Origin: an uncultured Mollicutes bacterium
Lineage (GTDB): Bacteria; Bacillota_I; Bacilli_A; RFN20; CAG-449
Direction: 5' to 3'
NCBI GenBank assembly: GCA_900551385.1
Contig: URVS01000009.1
Coordinates: 1-15,149 of the forward strand
DNA length: 15,149 nt
Below, piece by piece: positions 7,041 through 12,301 of the stretch. Positions within the stretch are counted from its first letter, which is position 1. Each line of letters begins with the position of its first letter. The translations under genes and the position numbers were made by a program. The notes beneath the pieces were generated by a model. The model was not told the origin of the DNA. It saw only the letters and a program-made list of their open reading frames with translations, and ran no database searches.

Positions 7041-8380
7041 TTATTTTTAGATAATAAAATTGATAAAACAAAAATATTATTATTACAATCAATTATTAAA
7101 TTACCATTATATTTTTCAACAATATAGCGGATACTTTTCATGCCATATCCATGACTATTATGATCATTTTTAGTTGTTAATGGTAATCCATCTTTTAAAA
7201 TAATTTTTTCTACATTAGGATTAGAAATGCTAATAGTAATTAAATTACCAGATGAATATAATTCTACATCTATTATTCTTTTTTCAATATCATGGCATTT
7301 TAAAGTAGCCTCTATCGCATTATCTAAAGCATTACCAAACAATGAATATATATCCTCATCTTTCATAAAATTAAGTATTTTACCATCTGCGACACATATT
7401 AATTGAATATCATTACTTGAACATTTTAAGCTTTTCTCTGTAAGAATTGTATCAAGAACATCATTTCCAGTTTTAACAGTAGAATCATATAAAGAAACTG
7501 CTTTTTCTATTTCAATTATAGTATCTTGAGATATGGATTTATTTTTACCTATTTGTCTAATTTGGTAACGCATATCATGACATTTCATATTAATTAAATC
7601 GATACTTTCTTTTGATATTTCATAATTTTTCTTTTGTTGAGCATTTAATTTTTTTGTAAAATCTAAATCATTTTCTAATTCTTTATTTTTTATTAAATGT
7701 AATTGAATTACAACAAGTAATAAACAACATAAACAATTATATGTATATATAATTATACTAGTTATGATAGCTCTATTAAAATCATAATAAATAAATAATG
7801 AATTTAAAACAATATCAACAAGTAAACCAACAGTTACTAAAAATAATAAAGAAACATTTTTAATTTCTAAATTTTTATATCTACCTATATATCTTCCTAA
7901 AATAAAATAAATTAAGCCATAAACAAGCCAATAACTTAATGCATATATTAATAACCAAAATATTGATTCTAAATTAAAATTAGCTAAATTAATTACATTA
8001 TTTGAATATAAATCTAAAAATGGACTTTTTCCCCACATAATTAAAGTAATAATAAAATTAGATAATTCAAAAGCAAAATGTTGAGCAGTATAAGACGCTA
8101 CACCACAAAATAAAATATTAATAAATGATTCAGCATAACAAAAACATAATAATAAAATTGTTATAACAAATATTATAAAAAATAATCCTGAAGCAAAAAA
8201 AGAATTATTTAATAAATTAGATGGTAATAAGCCAAAACATACCATTGTAAAAGATAACAAAACAAAAAGAATAATTTTTATAATAAAATTTTTTCTTTTT
8301 CTTAATCTAAATGTAAATAATAATTCTGCTACTACAATTTCAATAATAAAAAGTAAAACATTTAAAAACATTCCTGTCAT
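7037..8380 (-). CDS. AgrC-like sensor histidine kinase
   Basis: The 447-residue protein has an N-terminal membrane domain of about six helices (residues ~1-230, very rich in Leu, Ile and Phe) and a short coiled linker. The kinase core follows: LINMKCHDM with H268 as probable phosphorylation site, the N box ALDNAIEA at ~351-358 and the glycine box HGYGMKS at 410-416. There is no separate classical HisKA domain, as in other GHKL kinases of the AgrC/ComD type. These usually sense peptides and phosphorylate a LytTR regulator. The start overlaps the regulator's stop codon by ATGA, with AGAGGT as binding site, so the two genes form one translationally coupled pair. No AgrB/AgrD-like gene is next to it, and the hydrolase operon lies directly downstream, so a sugar, cell-wall or surface signal is as likely as a peptide. 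It is a paralogue of the kinase at 3-638. Confidence 0.95.
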   Translation of the reverse strand: MTGMFLNVLLFIIEIVVAELLFTFRLRKRKNFIIKIILFVLLSFTMVCFGLLPSNLLNNSFFASGLFFIIFVITILLLCFCYAESFINILFCGVASYTAQHFAFELSNFIITLIMWGKSPFLDLYSNNVINLANFNLESIFWLLIYALSYWLVYGLIYFILGRYIGRYKNLEIKNVSLLFLVTVGLLVDIVLNSLFIYYDFNRAIITSIIIYTYNCLCCLLLVVIQLHLIKNKELENDLDFTKKLNAQQKKNYEISKESIDLINMKCHDMRYQIRQIGKNKSISQDTIIEIEKAVSLYDSTVKTGNDVLDTILTEKSLKCSSNDIQLICVADGKILNFMKDEDIYSLFGNALDNAIEATLKCHDIEKRIIDVELYSSGNLITISISNPNVEKIILKDGLPLTTKNDHNSHGYGMKSIRYIVEKYNGNLIIDCNNNIFVLSILLSKNK

Positions 8381-9102
8381 GAATTTTTACCTCTTAAAGA
8401 AAGATATCTATTAACTTCATTAACAAATTCTTTCTTTTTTAAATGTGACATTTGTAATTCATCTCCACCTACAATTGTAGACCATTGTCTTATTTCACTT
8501 ACAAATTTTAAATTAACTAAATAACATCTATTACACAAAACAAATCTAGAATCATTAATATTTTCTATTACATTTTGCATTGTATCTCTAGTTTGAAAAT
8601 CACCATGTAAAGTATGATAAATAATATTATGTTTTATTACTTCAACGTATTTTAAATCAGAAATATTGATTTTTCTTTTTCCGACTCCACTTACATTAAT
8701 CCATAATATTTTATCTTTATTATTATTAAATCTTATTAATACTCTATTTAATTTAAGACAAAAACCATAATAAGAAACAGGCTTAACAATAAAATCAAAA
8801 GCATTAACTTCATAACCTTTTATTGCGTATTGCGCTAAATTTGTCACAAAAACAACAATAATATTTTGATTTATCATTCTTAATTTAGTAATAGTTTCCA
8901 TTCCATTCATTCCTGGAAGTTCTATATCCATAAATACTACATCATATTTATCATGTTCTTTTAAAAATGATTCACCATTTGTAAAAGTTTTTATATTAAA
9001 ATCAATATCATTTTCTTTTTTAAATTCATCAAAAAATGATACAAGCTTATTGCTTGCATTTATATCATCTTCAACAATTGCAACATTAAGGAAATTACCC
9101 AT
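8377..9102 (-). CDS. LytTR-family response regulator
   Basis: This 241-residue protein has a receiver domain (1-~125) with the acidic pair E11/D12/D13, the phosphorylated D59 in VVFMDIELPGMNG, the switch Thr in FVTN and K107 in FIVKP. A LytTR DNA-binding domain follows (~140-241: KRKINISDLKYVEVIKHNIIYHT, CNRCYLVNLKFVSEI). LytTR proteins bind paired direct repeats as dimers and usually activate transcription. Two such pairs flank this gene pair, at 9173-9204 before its own promoter and at 7009-7040 before the hydrolase operon, so autoregulation plus control of the hydrolase operon is the simplest reading. The start is set by a strong AAGGAGG site just before the ATG. The kinase gene overlaps its stop codon. 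Confidence 0.96.
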   Translation of the reverse strand: MGNFLNVAIVEDDINASNKLVSFFDEFKKENDIDFNIKTFTNGESFLKEHDKYDVVFMDIELPGMNGMETITKLRMINQNIIVVFVTNLAQYAIKGYEVNAFDFIVKPVSYYGFCLKLNRVLIRFNNNKDKILWINVSGVGKRKINISDLKYVEVIKHNIIYHTLHGDFQTRDTMQNVIENINDSRFVLCNRCYLVNLKFVSEIRQWSTIVGGDELQMSHLKKKEFVNEVNRYLSLRGKNS

Positions 9103-9135
9103 TATGCCTCCTTAATCACTTATTATTATACATCT

Positions 9136-9165
9136 TATATAACTTATTTTTTTTAAATATGTCAA
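9136..9165 (-). promoter_or_regulatory. Promoter of the regulator-kinase operon
   Basis: On the minus strand a perfect TTGACA (9165-9160) is followed after 18 bp by TATATA (9141-9136); an alternative -10, TTATAT, lies at 17 bp. It sits 7 bp downstream of the repeat pair at 9173-9204 and about 34 bp before the regulator start. The -35 flank resembles that of the hydrolase promoter: TATGCCTC, a few AT bases, then ATTGAC. Confidence 0.7.
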
Positions 9166-9172
9166 TAATTGA

Positions 9173-9204
9173 GGCATAAACGTATTCTTTTTTGGCATAT
9201 TCGT
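9173..9204 (-). promoter_or_regulatory. LytTR operator upstream of the regulator gene
   Basis: On the minus strand ACGAATATGCC (9204-9194) is followed after 10 bp by ACGTTTATGCC (9183-9173), a 21-bp period with 9 of 11 bases identical. Three of the four half-sites in the window share ACG, and all four end TATGCC. The distance to the -35 box is 7 bp, the same as at the hydrolase promoter, which argues against chance and for autoregulation. Confidence 0.78.
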
Positions 9205-9213
9205 GAATTTTAA

Positions 9214-9233
9214 AAGCAGCTATTAAGCTGCTT
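9214..9233 (-). terminator. Intrinsic terminator overlapping the lipoprotein stop codon
   Basis: On the minus strand AAGCAGC (9233-9227) pairs with GCTGCTT (9220-9214) around a 6-nt loop that contains the TAA stop of the lipoprotein gene (9223-9225). The stem is followed by TTAAAATT, a short U-rich tail. It would separate the sigma-factor operon from the regulator-kinase operon, though the tail is weak and some read-through is possible. Confidence 0.6.
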
Positions 9234-10029
9234 CAACTAATTGATAAGATTTAACATTTGTTTCTTGATCAAGAATTACTTTATATAAATATTTTTCATT
9301 ATTATATTTTACTTTTAAATATTCTTGATTATCTTTTACAAAATATGATAATTTGTATTCTTCATTGTTTTCTTTTAATTTAATCTCAAGATCTTGATTT
9401 TCAATTTCTCTAGATATTTTAAATGATTCTTTTTGTAAGCCATTTTCTACATAAGAATATTTAAATGATACTTCTTCTTCATTATTTTCTTTTTCATATT
9501 CTTGTTTGACAGAAATAAATGATTTATTTCCTAAATCTAATTTAAAATGTAATGTTTTTTCAAATTCATTTTCTTCTTCTTCAATTTCTTCAGATGCTTT
9601 AAAATTATATTCAATTTCATTATCAATTAAGATTCCAATATAATGTTTTTTTGTTTCAGTTTCACCATCTTCTTCTTCCATAGATTCTTTAATATTGTAA
9701 TATAAAACATAATTATTAGCCTCTAAAATAATTTCTTGTTTAGAAGAATATTCTTCTTTATCAGAAGTTACTTCATTAATATCAATTTTAGTATCAAATA
9801 AAGCATTAGTTCTATTTACTAATTTTTCTACATCAAATGTTGGCTCTGTACTTTTTTGTTTTAATAATCTTCTTGATGATACAAGATTCAATGAAGATAC
9901 AGCTTCAACTGCTAAAGTTTTTGAAACATCTGTAAATAAATTGTTAGGTTTAACCTCATCACATCCTGATAATAATCCTATTGATGCAAATAATGTTAAT
10001 GACATAAGTGTTATAAAGTTTTTTTTCAT
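9223..10029 (-). CDS. Lipoprotein of the ECF sigma operon, related to the anti-sigma outer domain
   Basis: The 268-residue protein has a clear lipoprotein signal (LLSGC, Cys23), then a short basic stretch (SSRRLLKQK) and a long beta-rich, highly charged region full of Glu and Lys (for example MEEEDGETETKKH, EEIEEEENEFEK). It has no catalytic motif I know. Its outer part is similar in length and pattern to the outer domain of the anti-sigma-like protein at 10088-11044: VLYYN / VLYLN, DNEIEYNFK / DNQYYFGEIKF, SVKQEYEKEN / VIQKDYEQEE. This suggests an old duplication, judged by eye. It is the third gene of the sigma-factor cluster and has its own copy of the sigma-type promoter (10045-10081), with an AAGGAG binding site. 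A sensor partner, decoy or envelope-stress effector are all possible. Confidence 0.85.
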   Translation of the reverse strand: MKKNFITLMSLTLFASIGLLSGCDEVKPNNLFTDVSKTLAVEAVSSLNLVSSRRLLKQKSTEPTFDVEKLVNRTNALFDTKIDINEVTSDKEEYSSKQEIILEANNYVLYYNIKESMEEEDGETETKKHYIGILIDNEIEYNFKASEEIEEEENEFEKTLHFKLDLGNKSFISVKQEYEKENNEEEVSFKYSYVENGLQKESFKISREIENQDLEIKLKENNEEYKLSYFVKDNQEYLKVKYNNEKYLYKVILDQETNVKSYQLVEAA

Positions 10030-10044
10030 AATTTTTTCTCCTTT

Positions 10045-10081
10045 TACACTATATATACAATTAAGAAATCAATTTTATTGG
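10045..10081 (-). promoter_or_regulatory. ECF-type promoter of the lipoprotein gene
   Basis: On the minus strand CCAATAAAATT (10081-10071), a 9-bp gap and ATTGTATATATAGTGTA (10061-10045) match the promoter of the sigma gene at 11563-11599: 11 of 11 bases upstream, 15 of 17 downstream, same gap. The upstream element does not resemble TTGACA, as expected for an ECF-type sigma factor. It ends about 15 bp before the lipoprotein ATG. Confidence 0.75.
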
Positions 10082-10087
10082 ATTATT

Positions 10088-11044
10088 TTAAATTTTTTCA
10101 ATTTTTTTATCATTATATATATATATTCTTTTCTCATTATCTTTTTCAAATCTAATATTTTCTATTGTTAATTCTTTTGTTTTAGTTTTTTCTTCGAAAT
10201 TAATTTCTTTATTATTATCATATGATAAAATTTCAATTTCTAATTTATCATCATTAGTCTTTTTAGAATAAGAAAATTCTAATTCATCTTCTTCATATTC
10301 TAATTCAATAGAATATTTATATATCCTTTCATCATTTAAATAAGCACCATATTCTATGCCATATTCTTCTTGTTCATAATCTTTTTGAATAACATATTTA
10401 TATTCATTATTATAATAAATAATTTCTGTTTCTATTTCTTCTTGATGATTTTTAAATTTAATTTCACCAAAATAATATTGATTATCTAATAATAATAAAA
10501 TATCTTCTTTTATTATATTTTTATTATTTGTTAAATTGCTATTTAAATATAAAACAGTATTATCACTAATTAATTGATATTTATATGTTTTATTTTGATA
10601 AGAAAAATTTTCTTCTTTAAAAATATATTTAATGCCATCTTTATTAGTTAAAAAATCTTCATAAATAGGAATAATGTTTTCTATTTTATCTACGCAATAA
10701 ATAAAATCATCATTAGTAATATCTTTTTTTGCTTTTCTAATATTAGATGAAGAATTATTATTAAATATTTCTCCAATATTCATTTGTAAAGAAAGTGAAG
10801 ATAACAAAGATCTATCATTTAATTTATTAGATGTATTTTCAATAAAAAGAGGTTTATTATTGACAATAGAAGGAATCAAAACAACAAGTAAAACTGAACA
10901 AGCTAAAGCAAAAGAAGTAGATATAATAATAGGTAATCTAAAATTAAATTTCTTCTTTTTCATCTTATTTAAAATATCATTTGAAGTGGTTTTAATTTCA
11001 TATTTCATAATATTTTCTTTAATTTCTCTTTCTATCTCTTCCAT
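10088..11044 (-). CDS. Probable anti-sigma factor, single-pass membrane protein
   Basis: The 318-residue protein has a short N-terminal cytoplasmic part (~1-36, MEEIEREIKENIMKYEIK...), one transmembrane helix (~37-61, LPIIISTSFALACSVLLVVL) and an outer domain of about 257 residues, charged and beta-rich. This topology, together with a position directly after an ECF sigma gene with a one-base TAATG overlap and a strong AAGGAGG site, is that of membrane anti-sigma factors that hold the sigma factor until an outside signal arrives. The zinc HxxxCxxC motif of many anti-sigma factors is absent and the cytoplasmic part is short, so the assignment rests mainly on context and topology. The outer domain resembles the lipoprotein encoded next, at 9223-10029. 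The signal is unknown. Confidence 0.78.
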   Translation of the reverse strand: MEEIEREIKENIMKYEIKTTSNDILNKMKKKKFNFRLPIIISTSFALACSVLLVVLIPSIVNNKPLFIENTSNKLNDRSLLSSLSLQMNIGEIFNNNSSSNIRKAKKDITNDDFIYCVDKIENIIPIYEDFLTNKDGIKYIFKEENFSYQNKTYKYQLISDNTVLYLNSNLTNNKNIIKEDILLLLDNQYYFGEIKFKNHQEEIETEIIYYNNEYKYVIQKDYEQEEYGIEYGAYLNDERIYKYSIELEYEEDELEFSYSKKTNDDKLEIEILSYDNNKEINFEEKTKTKELTIENIRFEKDNEKRIYIYNDKKIEKI

Positions 11045-11547
11045 TATAAATCCCTCCTTAATTTCTTTATCGCGTTATTATAAGTCCAGAGAACTGTTCC
11101 TAATGGTTTATTTAATAATTGTGCAATTTCATTATTTGTTAATTCATTAATTATTTTTAAAATCACAATTTGAAACTCATTTTCATTAAGAATCTTTTTC
11201 ATATCTTTTACTAATTTTAATTCTTCAAATTTTTCTTGATATTGCTCTTCATATTTAAAAACAATATTATCAATGTTAACAACTTTCTTATGTTTGTTCA
11301 CATAATTTAAACTTAAATTTTTACTAATTTCTAATAAATAAGACAAAATATTTCCATCAACTTTCACCTTTTTTTTATGTTTTAAAAACTTTATATAAGT
11401 GTCTTGTAATATATCTTCTGATAAATGATAATCTTGTAAAATAGAATAAGCCATATAAAAAACTTTATTTTTAGTGAGATTATAAAACTCATCAAAATAT
11501 TCCATTTTATCATTTTGTAATTGAATAAGTAGCTCTTTTAAATCCAT
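11044..11547 (-). CDS. ECF-type RNA polymerase sigma factor
   Basis: At 167 residues the protein has the two-domain form of ECF sigma factors. Region 2 is at ~25-75 (YSILQDYHLSEDILQDTYIKFLKH, the core-binding and -10 recognition part) and region 4 at ~115-167 (LNENEFQIVILKIINELTNNEIAQLLNKPLGTVLWT, a helix-turn-helix that reads the -35 box, ending KKLRRDL). There is no region 1 or 3. The gene heads a cluster with the anti-sigma-like protein and a lipoprotein, and is preceded by an unusual promoter repeated before the lipoprotein gene, so it probably directs its own transcription. The ribosome binding site before the ATG is weak (GAGAAAG), which may keep basal levels low. Confidence 0.94.
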   Translation of the reverse strand: MDLKELLIQLQNDKMEYFDEFYNLTKNKVFYMAYSILQDYHLSEDILQDTYIKFLKHKKKVKVDGNILSYLLEISKNLSLNYVNKHKKVVNIDNIVFKYEEQYQEKFEELKLVKDMKKILNENEFQIVILKIINELTNNEIAQLLNKPLGTVLWTYNNAIKKLRRDL

Positions 11548-11562
11548 ATTAAATTCTTTCTC

Positions 11563-11599
11563 TACAATATTTATACAATATTTTTATTAATTTTATTGG
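11563..11599 (-). promoter_or_regulatory. Autoregulated ECF promoter of the sigma gene
   Basis: On the minus strand CCAATAAAATT (11599-11589), a 9-bp gap and ATTGTATAAATATTGTA (11579-11563) form the same element as at 10045-10081. Counting CCAATA and GTATAA as cores, the spacer is 17 bp. The predicted start leaves a leader of only about 16 nt before the sigma ATG. That the element is read by this sigma factor is inference from the two copies and the operon layout. Confidence 0.75.
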
Positions 11600-11610
11600 A
11601 AAAATTGAAA

Positions 11611-11634
11611 AAAGAAGCAAAAAATTGCTTCTTT
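11611..11634 (-). terminator. Intrinsic terminator of the small lipoprotein gene
   Basis: AAAGAAGCAA (minus strand 11634-11625) and TTGCTTCTTT (11620-11611) form a perfect 10-bp stem with a 4-nt loop, followed by TTTCAATTTTT. It lies 25 bp after the stop of the lipoprotein gene at 11660 and just upstream of the sigma promoter, insulating the sigma operon. Its stem is nearly the same as that of the rpoC terminator. Confidence 0.88.
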
Positions 11635-11659
11635 AATACAAAACAATACTATTTTCTTA

Positions 11660-12133
11660 TTATTTTCCAATAACATCTTTTAAATTTGTTTTAATATTAT
11701 CTATTTTTTCTTGTAAATTCTTATCAGTAATATCTTTTACAAAATAAAATTGATCTGTTATTTTTTCTTTACTGCCAATTGTATAATATGTTACATTATC
11801 TCCAAATATAACATAATTAGATATTTCTCCTTCTAATATACATATATAATTTTTGCAAAATTCATTACCATCGTAATCATTTTGATTTTCTTTTTTACCT
11901 TTATAATTTATTAAATCTTTATGTATATCTACTATTTTTTCACCTAAAGTGTTATCAATATTTTTTTCAATGATATCATATCTTTTTTCTTCAACACTAG
12001 AAAAAGTTTTATATTGTAATTTGTAACTAGTATAAACAAAATTGTATTCATAAGTTCCACATGAAGATAATAGTAATAGTGGCATTAATAACATTATTTT
12101 TAGTTTATTAGAAGTTATTTTATTAATTATCAT
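11660..12133 (-). CDS. Small lipoprotein, function unknown
   Basis: The 157-residue protein starts at the ATG at 12131-12133, 8 bp after a strong AAGGAGG site. It carries a lipoprotein signal: basic N-terminus (NKITSNKLK), hydrophobic core and LLSSC with Cys25. The mature part is Tyr-, Lys- and Asn-rich (YEYNFVYTSYKLQYKTF, then a second half with CKNYICILEGEISNYVIFGDNV), with one further Cys pair that could form a disulfide. No family is recognised. It is monocistronic, with its own promoter (12179-12207) and a terminator (11611-11634), lies between rpoC and the sigma cluster, and lacks the ECF-type promoter, so it is probably not part of that regulon. Confidence 0.8.
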   Translation of the reverse strand: MIINKITSNKLKIMLLMPLLLLSSCGTYEYNFVYTSYKLQYKTFSSVEEKRYDIIEKNIDNTLGEKIVDIHKDLINYKGKKENQNDYDGNEFCKNYICILEGEISNYVIFGDNVTYYTIGSKEKITDQFYFVKDITDKNLQEKIDNIKTNLKDVIGK

Positions 12134-12178
12134 TTATATATCCTCCTTATATCAATGTTTACTTCTATTTCTAATTTT

Positions 12179-12207
12179 ATGCTACCACAGTAATTTATTT
12201 ATTGCAA
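12179..12207 (-). promoter_or_regulatory. Possible promoter of the small lipoprotein gene
   Basis: On the minus strand TTGCAA (12207-12202) is followed after 17 bp by TAGCAT (12184-12179), each matching four of six consensus bases; TAAAAT follows directly. It lies between the rpoC terminator and the lipoprotein gene, with about 45 nt of leader. A fair but not strong match in AT-rich DNA. Confidence 0.45.
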
Positions 12208-12251
12208 ATATATTGAATTTTAGGTAACAAGATTAATTTTTTTGTATAAAA

Positions 12252-12277
12252 AAGAAGCAAATATTTCATTGCTTCTT
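12252..12277 (-). terminator. Intrinsic terminator of rpoC
   Basis: On the minus strand AAGAAGCAA (12277-12269) pairs with TTGCTTCTT (12260-12252) around an 8-nt loop and is followed by TTTTATAC. It lies 24 bp after the rpoC stop, so transcription of the RNA polymerase operon ends here. Confidence 0.88.
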
Positions 12278-12301
12278 AATTTTAATTTTTATAAAGAATT
12301 A

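Noticed and set aside
9100..9113. TATGCCTCCT on the plus strand at the regulator's ribosome binding site resembles an inverted LytTR half-site.
   Set aside because: It is explained by the AAGGAGG site plus the start codon, stands alone without a partner 21 bp away, and lacks the ACGAA part.
9941..11150. Two plus-strand frames (9941-10171 and 10860-11150) opposite the sigma cluster.
   Set aside because: Both are antisense to well-supported genes and are hydrophobic low-complexity translations of AT-rich DNA.
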